Below, piece by piece: positions 39,142-48,622 of a DNA stretch of 60,399 nucleotides. Below the pieces are notes generated by a model. It saw nothing but the letters and a program-made list of their open reading frames with translations. It had not been told where the DNA came from and searched no databases. The first letter of the stretch is position 1. Every line of letters begins with the position of its first letter. Origin of the DNA: Actinomycetes bacterium (GTDB taxonomy: Bacteria > Actinomycetota > Acidimicrobiia > Acidimicrobiales > Palsa-688); contig JAJZDJ010000003.1 of assembly GCA_021828685.1 (NCBI GenBank), positions 1 to 60,399 of the forward strand. The letters are read 5' to 3'. Position numbers and translations under genes: made by a program.

Positions 39142-40554
39142 CTAGCGAGCCCTGTACAGCGCGCGGTTGGCGGATTGGTCTTTGTTGAGACGCTTCGTAA
39201 GGTGCATACCTTCCAGAACAAGCTCGACTCCAGATGCGACGACAGCCGGAGACTCGGCACCGTTGATCGCCCCGATCGAAGAAACCGCTTCGCGAAGGCC
39301 GGGAAAGTCACGAAGTGCCTCGAGCAGGTCAGATGCCACAACATCGTCTCCACTGTGGAGCACTCGACCTCCGTCGAAATCTGCCACCACCGCCTTTAGA
39401 TGTTCGGGACCGACCGCACGCCGGAACACGCCGAGGACCGCCTGCGACACCAGCGTTTCGAAGACGTGGCTGTCCCGACTGTCATCAATCGAATCCAGCT
39501 CCACTTTGCCCACGGTCGACGCGCCTAACGATGCGAGATCTGCGATCCGGGGCGCTGCCTCTGTCTCGCCGAAGCGCAGTGCTCGCCTGACAGCGCTCGC
39601 GACCATGATCTCGAAGTTCGCAACGCTGAGGCGCACCGAGACCCCGGAGCGCTGGTTGACGTGAGGGCTCTGGCGGGCGAGATGGGTCAGGGTCGCAACG
39701 ATCTCCGACATGAACACCGGCACATGCACCGAGACACCGGGGACGACCGCGGTGGTCGCCTCCTGGGCGACCACCTGCATTTCAGTGGAAACGTCGAGGG
39801 GGTAGTGGGTGCGGATCTGAGAGCCGAACCTGTCCTTGAGCGGTGTGATGATCCGACCGCGGTTCGTGTAGTCCTCCGGGTTCGCCGAGGCGACAAGAAG
39901 CACGTCGAGGGGGAGGCGGATCTTGTACCCGCGGACCTGGACGTCGCGCTCTTCGAGGACGTTGAGAAGGCCGACCTGGATCCTCTCGGCGAGGTCGGGA
40001 AGCTCGTTGACGGCGAAAATCCCCCGGTTGGTGCGAGGCACGAGACCGTAATGCAGGGTGAGCTCGTCAGACAGGTAGCGGCCCTCGGCAACCCGGATTG
40101 GGTCCACTTCGCCGATCAGGTCCGCAATGGACGTATCGGGCGTCGCGAGCTTCTCGCCGAGGCGCTGGTCGCGATGCACAAAGCTGACCGGCGTATCGTC
40201 GCCGTGTTCGTCGATCAGGTCCTTTGCGTACCGCGAGACCGGATGGTAAGGGTCGTCCTGGATCTCCGATCCTGCAACTACTGGAATCCACTCGTCGAGG
40301 AGGCACGTCAAGGATCGGATGATCCTCGTCTTGCCCTGGCCTCTCTCGCCGAGGAAGATCACGTCATGGCCGGCAAGCAGGGCGTTCTCCAGCTGCGGAA
40401 GGACCGTATCCTCGTATCCGACCAGCCCGTCGACTATCTGGCGGCCCGACGTGAGGCGGGCAGCGACGTTGCGGCGCACCTCCTCCTTGACCGGGACGGA
40501 TTCCCACCCGCTGTCTCTCAACTGCCCGAGGTTTGCCGGCCTGGAGGAGGTCAT
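39142..40554 (-). CDS. MoxR/Mg-chelatase-I-like AAA+ ATPase (Rv0958-like)
   Basis: Walker A FLGERGQGKTRIIRSL; NRGIFAVNELPDLAERIQVGLLNVLEERDVQVRGY; ASANPEDYTNRGRIITPLKDRF. Confidence 0.88.
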   Translation of the reverse strand: MTSSRPANLGQLRDSGWESVPVKEEVRRNVAARLTSGRQIVDGLVGYEDTVLPQLENALLAGHDVIFLGERGQGKTRIIRSLTCLLDEWIPVVAGSEIQDDPYHPVSRYAKDLIDEHGDDTPVSFVHRDQRLGEKLATPDTSIADLIGEVDPIRVAEGRYLSDELTLHYGLVPRTNRGIFAVNELPDLAERIQVGLLNVLEERDVQVRGYKIRLPLDVLLVASANPEDYTNRGRIITPLKDRFGSQIRTHYPLDVSTEMQVVAQEATTAVVPGVSVHVPVFMSEIVATLTHLARQSPHVNQRSGVSVRLSVANFEIMVASAVRRALRFGETEAAPRIADLASLGASTVGKVELDSIDDSRDSHVFETLVSQAVLGVFRRAVGPEHLKAVVADFDGGRVLHSGDDVVASDLLEALRDFPGLREAVSSIGAINGAESPAVVASGVELVLEGMHLTKRLNKDQSANRALYRAR

Positions 40555-40611
40555 GCAGACAAGCTACCCCCGCAACGCTGCGGATCTACATCCGGGATCT
40601 ACGTCCGGGAG

Positions 40612-41115
40612 TTACATCGAATAGTCGATAGCAGCAAAGCGGCGACGGCGCCTCGAGGCCAGCCTCGCAAGCAACGATTCACGCTGTGGCGCCTTGGCCC
40701 TGGCGCTTTGTGTGGATCGCTCCGCTTTGGAGCGGTTCAGCTCCGCCACACCGAGGCGGTTGAGCTTGCGCCTCGCCTGAGTCATGACGAGCGACCGCTC
40801 GGCGTTCTCCAGACCGAACAGGACACCCACGATCTCTCTCGCCTGCGCGGCGGCTACCTCGAGCCGCATCGCAGGCATACCTTCGGTCACCGTGGCTCGC
40901 AGCACGGTGAGCATCTCCAGGCTTAGGGCAAGGCCATCCCTCACCCCATCGGTAGGAGTGAGAATGCCGTCGTGGTAGGCAGCGTAGATCCGCTGGATCT
41001 CCCGGCACAGGCCGAGACTGAAGGCGACGTCGTCCTCTTCGATTAATTTGAATCCGTGAGGTTCGACAATCGACGTTGCGGCTCTGGGTTCGCTTAGCTG
41101 TAGCACGTCTTCCAT
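40612..41115 (-). CDS. Hypothetical protein
   Basis: MEDVLQLSEPRAATSIVEPHGFKLIEEDDVAFSLGLCREIQRIYAAYHDGILTPTDGVRDGLALSLEML...; basic C-terminus. Confidence 0.65.
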   Translation of the reverse strand: MEDVLQLSEPRAATSIVEPHGFKLIEEDDVAFSLGLCREIQRIYAAYHDGILTPTDGVRDGLALSLEMLTVLRATVTEGMPAMRLEVAAAQAREIVGVLFGLENAERSLVMTQARRKLNRLGVAELNRSKAERSTQSARAKAPQRESLLARLASRRRRRFAAIDYSM

Positions 41116-41193
41116 CTCCGGGCTCGTCTGACCGTTAGTCGGCGACGGCAGGACCGTGGTCCTTCGAATACCGTCTTTCCTGATATTCGGCTT

Positions 41194-41604
41194 TTACAGC
41201 CCGATTCTTGAGATTGCAGGGTCCGGAGCCGCCCATTCCCAGGCGTCGGCGTCGGACCACAGACCGTCGAGCCGGTAGAAATCCCGCGCCTCACCCAGCA
41301 TGGCATGTACCACGAAATCCCCATAGTCCATGAGAACCCATCTTGCATCGCTAAGTCCTTCGATGTAGCGCGGAGCGATCCCGCCTGCCGCCTTCACCTT
41401 CAGCTCGACCGCTTCTGTGATCGTCCGAACCTGGCGCGAACTCGACGCGCTGGTAATGACGAAGGCGTCCGTGATCCCAAGCGAAGCGCCCACGCCCAGG
41501 ATGACCGTGTCTTCGCCTCCCTTGTCGAAGCATGCTCTCGCCGCCTCGACGCACAACTCCCGAATCGTCGGGGAGTCCGCCCGACCTGCGATCGTTGAAC
41601 TCAA
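41194..41604 (-). CDS. rsfS: Ribosome silencing factor
   Basis: AARACFDKGGEDTVILGVGASLGITDAFVITSASSSRQVRTITEAVELKVKAAGG...DARWVLMDYGDFVVHAMLGEARDFYRLDGLW; TTG start overlaps the upstream stop (TTGA). Confidence 0.93.
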   Translation of the reverse strand: MSSTIAGRADSPTIRELCVEAARACFDKGGEDTVILGVGASLGITDAFVITSASSSRQVRTITEAVELKVKAAGGIAPRYIEGLSDARWVLMDYGDFVVHAMLGEARDFYRLDGLWSDADAWEWAAPDPAISRIGL

Positions 41605-41879
41605 CGGTTTCCGCCAGTTAGAGCGACTTCGACGCCTGACACCACGACGTGTTGCGCGCTCGGGGATGAAAGTGCAGCCGAGCTCCCCGGGTTGTCGAGC
41701 CATTGCCGGCCCAGTATCACCACTGTTGCGACCAGCAAAGCAACGAGTATTGCCACGACCACCATCACTTCCCTGAACCGGCGACGCCGCCACCTGAGAC
41801 GCTCCAAACGACTGACGGCCGCTGGCTGCCCGGCGTTACCCGACCTGCTCGAGGTCGTCCCGCGATGGGCAGTCAGCAT
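41601..41879 (-). CDS. Small single-TM hypothetical protein between nadD and rsfS
   Basis: MLTAHRGTTSSRSGNAGQPAAVSRLERLRWRRRRFREVMVVVAILVALLVATVVILGRQWLDN...; ATG overlaps the nadD end. Confidence 0.6.
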   Translation of the reverse strand: MLTAHRGTTSSRSGNAGQPAAVSRLERLRWRRRRFREVMVVVAILVALLVATVVILGRQWLDNPGSSAALSSPSAQHVVVSGVEVALTGGNR

Positions 41880-42472
41880 TCGCCTCCACAATACAGCCCT
41901 CTGGCCCGGATCAGCTCGACACCACCAGCCGGAATGAGGTATTCGAGCGGCTGACCATGAAGGGCCCGTTGACGAAGGTCGGTGCTCGATATGTCGAGGT
42001 TCGGCACGTCCACGCTCTCGACACGCCACCCCGAAGCCGAGAGGGACACCGGGGGCGTCGAACCCGGCCTGTTGACGACGACGAGCGTCGCCAGCTCCCG
42101 CAGATCCTCCCAGCGTTCCCAGCTTTCGAGCGAAGATGCGACGTCCCATCCGACGATCAGAAAGAGCTTGGCGGTCGGATGGGCCAGGGTAAGCGCCCGG
42201 AGGGTATCCACCGTGTAGGAAAGGCCGCCACGATCGATTTCAATACGACCCGCTTCGAGGCCTTCGACGTCTTGGACGCACGCCTCCACCAGGTCCAGGC
42301 GATCGAGAGCAGGGCTCAGCCGTCGCGCCCCGACCTTCTGCCACGGCTCGTTTGCCACCATCAAGATGACACGGTCCAAACCGAGCGAGTGACGACAGTT
42401 GACGGCTGCTACGAGATGGCCTACGTGGATCGGGTCGAAGGTTCCTCCGAACACCCCGATGCGCTCGACCAT
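41873..42472 (-). CDS. nadD: Nicotinate-nucleotide adenylyltransferase
   Basis: IGVFGGTFDPIHVGHLVAAVNCRHSLGLDRVILMVANEPWQK; SYTVDTLRAL. Confidence 0.95.
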   Translation of the reverse strand: MVERIGVFGGTFDPIHVGHLVAAVNCRHSLGLDRVILMVANEPWQKVGARRLSPALDRLDLVEACVQDVEGLEAGRIEIDRGGLSYTVDTLRALTLAHPTAKLFLIVGWDVASSLESWERWEDLRELATLVVVNRPGSTPPVSLSASGWRVESVDVPNLDISSTDLRQRALHGQPLEYLIPAGGVELIRARGLYCGGEC

Positions 42473-42504
42473 TGGTGCTGCAGCCTAATGGCGGGCTCCT
42501 CGCA

Positions 42505-42533
42505 TTGATAAGCACCCCGGTTTGGGCCAATCT
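42505..42533 (+). promoter_or_regulatory. Putative leaderless promoter of DAHP synthase
   Basis: TTGATA-N17-CAATCT, then 7 nt to ATG at 42541; no room for a Shine-Dalgarno. Confidence 0.5.
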
Positions 42534-42540
42534 GGTGGAC

Positions 42541-43887
42541 ATGCGCAGTTCATCGTCGTGGAATCCGGGCAGCTGGAAGACCCGCTCGGCGGCACAACAG
42601 CCGGACTGGCCGGACGCCTTCGCCCTGGAGCGATCGCTCAAGGTGCTGTCCGGCCTTCCGCCGCTCGTGTTTGCGGGCGAAGCGCGCAGCCTGTCCGCAT
42701 CTATTGCGGAAGTGGCGGCCGGCCGGGCTTTCCTCTTGCAGGCCGGCGACTGCGCCGAGTCCTTCAACGACTTCACCGCAGACAGCATCCGCGACAAGCT
42801 CCGGGTGATCCTGCAGATGGCGGCGATCCTCACCTACGGGGCCGGCGTTCCCGTGGTCAAAGTCGGACGCATAGCCGGCCAGTTCGCGAAGCCGAGGAGC
42901 GCCCCGACGGAGATAGTCGACGGCCAGGAGATACCGAGCTTCCGTGGACATCTCGTCAACGACGACGCCCCGACCCTCGAAGCACGCCTCCCGGACCCTA
43001 CAAGACTCCTCGACGCCTACAACCAGTCGGCCTCGACCCTCAACCTGCTCCGTGCGTTCGCAAAAGGAGGGTTTGCGGACCTCTCCCAGGTCCACACCTG
43101 GAACAGGGAGTTCGTAGCGCAGAGCCCAGGTGGGCAACGCTACGAAACCCTCGCATCGGAGATCGAGCGGGCGCTTCGCTTCATGCGGGCATGCGGCGTC
43201 GACCTCGCGGCCAGCGCGCTTCGCGAAGTGGATTTCTGGACAAGCCACGAGGCGCTCATCCTGGGCTTCGAAGAAGCCATGACCCGCCGGGACTCCCTCA
43301 CCGGAGACTGGTACGACACGTCCGCGCACCTCTTGTGGGTCGGCGAGCGAACCCGGGACATCGACGGGGCTCACCTTGAGTTCCTCTCAGGTATCTCGAA
43401 TCCGGTCGCTGCAAAGATCGGACCGACGGCCTCCCCGGCGGAGGTGGTGGAGCTGTGCGACAAACTTGACCCGGACCGTGTCCCAGGTCGCCTCGTCCTT
43501 ATCGCGAGAATGGGCGCCGGCAAGGTCGCCGGGCGCCTACCTGCACTGATCGACTCCGTTCGAAGCGCCGGGCATCCCGTTGCATGGACGTGTGACCCGA
43601 TGCACGGGAACACGTTCGTCGGCTCGGGAGGACGCAAGACCAGGCATCTCGACCACATCATGGGAGAGATCGGAGAGTTCTTCGATGCCTGCCGTCGCGA
43701 AGGAACCTGGCCCGGCGGGGTCCACATCGAGCTCACCGGCGACGACGTGACGGAGTGCCTCGGAGGCACCGAAGAGGTGTTCGAGGACCAGTTGGAGCTG
43801 CGCTACACCACGACCTGCGACCCGCGCCTCAATGGTGGGCAGTCGCTCGATCTCGCCTTCCAGGTGGCCGAGCTCCTACGCCGATGA
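42541..43887 (+). CDS. aroG: Class II 3-deoxy-7-phosphoheptulonate synthase
   Basis: LQAGDCAESFNDFTADSIRDKLRVILQM; VKVGRIAGQFAKPRS; WTCDPMHGNT. Confidence 0.95.
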   Translation: MRSSSSWNPGSWKTRSAAQQPDWPDAFALERSLKVLSGLPPLVFAGEARSLSASIAEVAAGRAFLLQAGDCAESFNDFTADSIRDKLRVILQMAAILTYGAGVPVVKVGRIAGQFAKPRSAPTEIVDGQEIPSFRGHLVNDDAPTLEARLPDPTRLLDAYNQSASTLNLLRAFAKGGFADLSQVHTWNREFVAQSPGGQRYETLASEIERALRFMRACGVDLAASALREVDFWTSHEALILGFEEAMTRRDSLTGDWYDTSAHLLWVGERTRDIDGAHLEFLSGISNPVAAKIGPTASPAEVVELCDKLDPDRVPGRLVLIARMGAGKVAGRLPALIDSVRSAGHPVAWTCDPMHGNTFVGSGGRKTRHLDHIMGEIGEFFDACRREGTWPGGVHIELTGDDVTECLGGTEEVFEDQLELRYTTTCDPRLNGGQSLDLAFQVAELLRR

Positions 43888-43908
43888 CCCCCGGAGTCGC
43901 GGATCGGA

Positions 43909-43933
43909 ATTGTTGATTATTTAGATCAACTAT
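43909..43933. promoter_or_regulatory. Operator-like inverted repeat upstream of siroheme reductase
   Basis: ATTGTTGAT-N7-ATCAACTAT, arms match 8 of 9. Confidence 0.6.
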
Positions 43934-43942
43934 TGGTAGATT
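43913..43942 (+). promoter_or_regulatory. Putative leaderless promoter of siroheme reductase
   Basis: TTGATT-N18-TAGATT, then 6 nt to GTG at 43949. Confidence 0.5.
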
Positions 43943-43948
43943 GGGTTT

Positions 43949-45724
43949 GTGGAGCTACAAACGATCGACCCCGAGTTGGAAGCCGACATCGCAAAGTTCG
44001 AAGTCCTCCTCGAAGCACATCTCGCCGGGACAGTCGACGAAGATGCGTTCCGGGTCTTCCGTCTCAACAACGGCGTCTACGGTCAGCGCCAGGGCGGCCA
44101 CAACCAGATGGTCCGCCTGAAGCTTCCGTATGGAAGCGTCACCCCGGAGCAGCTCGAGCGCCTGGCGGACGTCTCCGAGCGCTACAGCCGGGGATGGGGC
44201 CATATCACGACCCGCCAGAACATCCAATTCCACTTCGTCCAGCTCGAGAAGGTTCCCCAGATGCTGAGGGATCTCGCAGAGGTCGGCCTCACCTCCCGTG
44301 AAGCTTGCGGTGACACCGTTCGCAACGTGATGGGCTGCCACCTAGCAGGGGCCTGCCCCTACGAAGTGCTCGACATCAGTCCTTGGGCGGAGGCCACGTT
44401 CAGGTACTTCCTGCACCATCCCTACGGGCAGCGCCTGCCGCGCAAGTTCAAGATCAACTTCTCCGGTTGCGCCACCGACTGCGGTCAGGCGATGTTCAAC
44501 GACGTCGGCGTCGTCGCTGTCGGCCGCCCGAAGTCGGACGGGACGCTCGAACCCGGCTTCCGTGTCTTCGTGGCGGGCGGCCTCGGAGCGAACCCGCACC
44601 CGGCCCAGGCGCTCGAGGAGTTCACCGCCCGCGAGGATCTGCTCGCCACGATCGAAGCGGTGCTGCGGACCTTCGACCACTACGGGAACCGCTTCAACAA
44701 GCTCCGTGCCCGGCTCAAGTGGGTCGTCGACGAGATCGGGATGGAGGAACTCCGCCGGCGCATCCTTCGCGAGCGGCAGCTGCTTCTGGCATCGTCGAGC
44801 TGGCCGGGGGGCGTTCCGTCGATAGTGGAGGAACTCGGCGACGACCCCGCTGGTATGACACGCAGCGGGCAGGTCACCCCGGTCGGCACGCCCGTGACCC
44901 TTCGAGGGAAAGCCAACGCCGACCCCTACGAGCGATGGGAATCGACCAACGTGGTGGTCGGCGTCGCCAAGGGAACCGTCAGCGCCGTCGCCTACGCCAA
45001 GCTGGGCGACATCACGGCGGCACAGTTCAGGGCGCTCGCAGCGATCATCAGGGACTTCGAGGTAGACATCCGGACCACTAACCGCCAGAACCTCGCCATC
45101 CGGGGGCTTCGCGCAGAGCAACTTCCGAGTCTGTACAAGGCCCTTGAAGCGATCGGCATGGCGGAGCCCGGCGCCGAGATGGCACGCGACGTCGTTTCGT
45201 GCCCCGGTGCGGACACCTGCAACCTCGCGGTCACACAAAGCCGCGGCCTCGCCGACGACATCTCAGCCGCCCTGGAAGAGGCAGGGCTCGGGGATGTGGG
45301 CGGCGTGCGGATAAACATCTCCGGCTGCACCAACAGCTGCGGGCAGCACCATATCGCCGACATTGGCTTTCACGGAGCCGAGCGCCGAGCGCATGGTCGT
45401 GCCGCACCCGGATACCAGATGCTCCTCGGTGGCCACGTGGGCAACACGGAGATCGAGTTCGCGCAGCGCGCTCTGCGGCTACCGGCGAAGGCGGCGGCGG
45501 AAGCCACCGTGCGGGTGGTCGCGAGGTTCGCCGACGAGCGCCACCCCGGCGAGACCTTCGCCGAATGGCTCGACGCAGCCGGGGGCGCCAAGGCAGTGTC
45601 GCGCGACTTGAAAGACCTCGACGACTGGCCGTCGCCCGAGGAACGCCCCGACTTCTACGTCGACTTCGACGAGACCGGCCCCTACGTAGCTGAGGTCGGG
45701 GCAGGAGAGTGCGCGGCGGGCTGA
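43949..45724 (+). CDS. Siroheme/4Fe-4S nitrite/sulfite reductase (ferredoxin type)
   Basis: RGWGHITTRQNIQFHFV, GDTVRNVMGCHLAGACPYE, CPGADTCNLAVTQSRG, NISGCTNSCGQHHIADIGF. Confidence 0.92.
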   Translation: MELQTIDPELEADIAKFEVLLEAHLAGTVDEDAFRVFRLNNGVYGQRQGGHNQMVRLKLPYGSVTPEQLERLADVSERYSRGWGHITTRQNIQFHFVQLEKVPQMLRDLAEVGLTSREACGDTVRNVMGCHLAGACPYEVLDISPWAEATFRYFLHHPYGQRLPRKFKINFSGCATDCGQAMFNDVGVVAVGRPKSDGTLEPGFRVFVAGGLGANPHPAQALEEFTAREDLLATIEAVLRTFDHYGNRFNKLRARLKWVVDEIGMEELRRRILRERQLLLASSSWPGGVPSIVEELGDDPAGMTRSGQVTPVGTPVTLRGKANADPYERWESTNVVVGVAKGTVSAVAYAKLGDITAAQFRALAAIIRDFEVDIRTTNRQNLAIRGLRAEQLPSLYKALEAIGMAEPGAEMARDVVSCPGADTCNLAVTQSRGLADDISAALEEAGLGDVGGVRINISGCTNSCGQHHIADIGFHGAERRAHGRAAPGYQMLLGGHVGNTEIEFAQRALRLPAKAAAEATVRVVARFADERHPGETFAEWLDAAGGAKAVSRDLKDLDDWPSPEERPDFYVDFDETGPYVAEVGAGECAAG

Positions 45725-45803
45725 CTTCCGCTTATGCGTCAAGAGGGACGTCGCGGGTTCGACGTCTTCAACCTTCGCCGCCGAGGAGCCGATACACGCC
45801 AAG

Positions 45804-47240
45804 GTGAATTATTTCTGGCCGGCTGGCGCCCGCGCGCTCGTATGGATCGTCTCGTTGGGCCTGATCGCCTCGACGTTGGCGAACCCGGCGACGGCTTACG
45901 CGTCCACGGCGAGCAAGACACGCACTTCTGTCCAACCGGTCGCAGTCGCCCACGGCGCTCCCCCGCCCAGCACCGTGCCGGCGTCGACGACTACCACAAC
46001 GGTGCCTGTCATCGACCTGAAACCGGTGCTCTCGAAGGTTCAGGGCGACCTCTACCGGCTCAGTGCCATCGCGGACTTCCAACCGGCAGAAGCGTTAGTC
46101 GCGAAAGCGCGCTCTGTGCTGGCGGCCGCTACTACCCAGGTTGCCGCCGCCGGGGCGTCCCTGGCTGACGCCCGCTTCGAGCTTGCTTCATCTAAGACCG
46201 TTGAGGCGGCGGCTGCTGCGAAGCTGCGCTCGATTGCGATCGGCGCCTACGTCGGTGCGGAAAGCCCCTCGTCCTCGTCTGCCACCTCGAACATCCATAG
46301 CGCCCTGCTCGCTCTCGACGCCCAGGAACTGCTCGTCATTGTCGGAGAGCGCGCGAGAGCCGACTACCAGTCTGCGGTCACCTACGCGTCGCAGTCGCAG
46401 TCACGCGTCGTCGCGGCGGAGCGCGCATACGGCGCTGAAGTGGCAGTCTCCGATCAAGCCCAGGCCCACCTCGACTCCGCCCTCGCTACCCTCTCGCTGA
46501 TCCAGAAGGCAGCAGTGAGTCCCCCAAGTGCTGCGAGCCCTTCGCTTCCCACTCTGACAGCGCCTACGACAGGCGCGTCGACCCCTTCGACGACCGTGCC
46601 TCTGCTACCCCACTCCCCTGTGATGCGCCCGGTACAAGTAGCGTCGGTGTCGACTTCGTCGGCAGCGACGAGCGACCCTCCCGTGCCTGTCTCGCCAGGC
46701 ATCCTGAGCGCACCTATGTTGACCGCGGCCGAGCTCGCGTCCTGGTACGCGAGCACCGGACATCAAGCCAACGCGACGGTGCCAATCTCCCAACTAACTA
46801 CTTTCTACGCGAAATGGGGCAATACTTTCGGGGTTCGTGACGACCTGGCATTCGCCCAGTCGATCGTCGAGACAGGCTATTTCTCGTTCCCAGCCGGCGG
46901 CCAGCTGACCGCTTCCAACAACAACTTCGCGGGAATCGGTGCCTGCGACAGTTGCACGAAGGGATGGGCCTTCCCTGACGCATCAACCGGCGTCGAAGCG
47001 CAGATCGAGCTGCTCTACCAGTACGCAACGAAGACGCCCCTGCCCAAAGGCTCCACGGACGTGGTAGGCGGAACCCCGCTCGCCGGGTGCTGCGACACTT
47101 GGGTGAAACTTGCGGGCAGGTGGGCCACCAGCCCGGTCTACGGCGAGTCGATCATGACCGTCTACCAGAGCATGCTCAGCTGGGTCATCCCGCTTCGCGA
47201 GCAGCAAGCGGGAATCGCGACCCCGCCGCCGCCCGCATAA
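45804..47240 (+). CDS. Secreted protein with coiled-coil and C-terminal glucosaminidase (GH73-like) domain
   Basis: N-terminal signal/TM; C-terminal LAFAQSIVETGYFSFPAGGQLTASNNNFAGIGACDSCTKGWAFPDASTGVEAQIELLYQYA. Confidence 0.8.
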   Translation: MNYFWPAGARALVWIVSLGLIASTLANPATAYASTASKTRTSVQPVAVAHGAPPPSTVPASTTTTTVPVIDLKPVLSKVQGDLYRLSAIADFQPAEALVAKARSVLAAATTQVAAAGASLADARFELASSKTVEAAAAAKLRSIAIGAYVGAESPSSSSATSNIHSALLALDAQELLVIVGERARADYQSAVTYASQSQSRVVAAERAYGAEVAVSDQAQAHLDSALATLSLIQKAAVSPPSAASPSLPTLTAPTTGASTPSTTVPLLPHSPVMRPVQVASVSTSSAATSDPPVPVSPGILSAPMLTAAELASWYASTGHQANATVPISQLTTFYAKWGNTFGVRDDLAFAQSIVETGYFSFPAGGQLTASNNNFAGIGACDSCTKGWAFPDASTGVEAQIELLYQYATKTPLPKGSTDVVGGTPLAGCCDTWVKLAGRWATSPVYGESIMTVYQSMLSWVIPLREQQAGIATPPPPA

Positions 47241-47244
47241 GTCA

Positions 47245-47272
47245 GACGCCGGTCAGGCCTGGGTCAGGCGTC
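47245..47272. terminator. Hairpin between convergent genes
   Basis: GACGCC-N16-GGCGTC spanning the intergenic gap and the SPFH stop codon. Confidence 0.35.
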
Positions 47273-48463
47273 GGCCGGGGCCGGACCTGCGACAGGCGTG
47301 CCGCACGACGGGCAGAACTTCCCTCCCGAGGCGATCTCGGTGCCGCACTGCGTACAGTGCACGACGGCCGGGGCGAGCGAAGCCCCGCACGACGAGCAGA
47401 ACCGGCTGCCCGGCGGGTTCGAGGCGGTGCATCCGGCGCATACCAGCCCGGGGGGTGCCATGGCCGCCCCGCACGACACGCAGAACTTTGCGCCGCTCGG
47501 GTTGTCGGCCTGACATGCGGGGCACTTGGCCGTGGCCGGCGCCTGGGCTTGGGCTTGGGCCGCGTAGCCAGAGCCCCCGCCTACGAAACCCGGTCCTGGT
47601 GGGGGCGGCGGCCCCGGCTGGGGTGGCGAACCGGCCTGACCGCCGATGCCGAGTCCTGCGCCGAGAAACGCCCCGCTGACTGCGCCGCCGCCTTGGGCCA
47701 TTCCAGCGCCGGCACCCAGTGCCATCTCGCCGGCCGCGTATTGGTTGAAGCCTCCAGCCAGCCTGGAGTAGGCGGTGTCCTTAGCGAGGGACTTGAGCTG
47801 AGCTTCGTCCTCCGCGGAAAGGTTGATGTCGAAGTTACCCATTCGCACGATCTGCACGCCGTAGCTGGCGAGCTGCTCGTTCCCCGCCGCGATTACTTCC
47901 TTCTCGATGTCGGGCGTGTACGCCGACAGCCCGAGTATCGGCCAGCCGTTGCGCACGACCTGCACGGTCATGTGCGTCCGCAGAACTTTGAGGAGCTGGT
48001 CGCTCATCCAGCCCGTGACAGCGTCATTGTCGGCGACGTTGACAGTTCCCACGAGGTTCGTGATCAGCGCAACCGGATCAGTCACCTTCATCGAGTAGTC
48101 CCCGAACACCCTGAGAGTGACGATCATTCCGGTCTGGGGGTCCTGCACGTCGTCGATGCGGCCGCCGAAATTGTTGCGGGGGTACTCCCGCGTGCCGACG
48201 AAGTAGAGCTCGGCGCGGTAGGCGTTGCCCCCGGTCGCGAAGTCGATGAGTATTCCGAGACCCGGAAGCTCGTCGGCGTCGATCTGATGACGTCCGGGGC
48301 CCATCGTCGCGACCACCTTGCCGGTGTTGACGAAGACGGCCATCTCATCCGCGTTGACTATCGCCCTCGTCATCTTGCGGATCGTTTCGTCGGGCCACTT
48401 GAAGACGATCTGGTTCTTGCGGTCGTCGGGTACCGCTATGAACTCCCGGTCGAACAGCGCCAT
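47264..48463 (-). CDS. SPFH-domain protein with three C-terminal zinc ribbons
   Basis: MALFDREFIAVPDDRKNQIVFKWPDETIRKMTRAIVNADEMAVFVNTGKV; C-terminal CPAC..CVSCG, CAGC..CSSCG, CTQC..CPSCG; AGGAGG upstream. Confidence 0.85.
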   Translation of the reverse strand: MALFDREFIAVPDDRKNQIVFKWPDETIRKMTRAIVNADEMAVFVNTGKVVATMGPGRHQIDADELPGLGILIDFATGGNAYRAELYFVGTREYPRNNFGGRIDDVQDPQTGMIVTLRVFGDYSMKVTDPVALITNLVGTVNVADNDAVTGWMSDQLLKVLRTHMTVQVVRNGWPILGLSAYTPDIEKEVIAAGNEQLASYGVQIVRMGNFDINLSAEDEAQLKSLAKDTAYSRLAGGFNQYAAGEMALGAGAGMAQGGGAVSGAFLGAGLGIGGQAGSPPQPGPPPPPGPGFVGGGSGYAAQAQAQAPATAKCPACQADNPSGAKFCVSCGAAMAPPGLVCAGCTASNPPGSRFCSSCGASLAPAVVHCTQCGTEIASGGKFCPSCGTPVAGPAPADA

Positions 48464-48622
48464 CGACATCCTCCTCGTAGAGACGGCTCGTGCTATTTCA
48501 AATACTGCCAGATCACCAGCTTGCACCGGTTCCGTCCCTATTATCGTCTTTGACTTGGGCTCCGCCGGGGCAGTCCCGGTAAGATGACTCTCTTTGCGCC
48601 TTACCGAAAGGACCCCGAGCCT

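Noticed and set aside
39661-40926. 421-aa plus-strand ORF
   Set aside because: Shadow of the AAA+ ATPase gene, with no recognisable domain
47087-48553. 488-aa plus-strand ORF
   Set aside because: Shadow of the SPFH/zinc-ribbon gene
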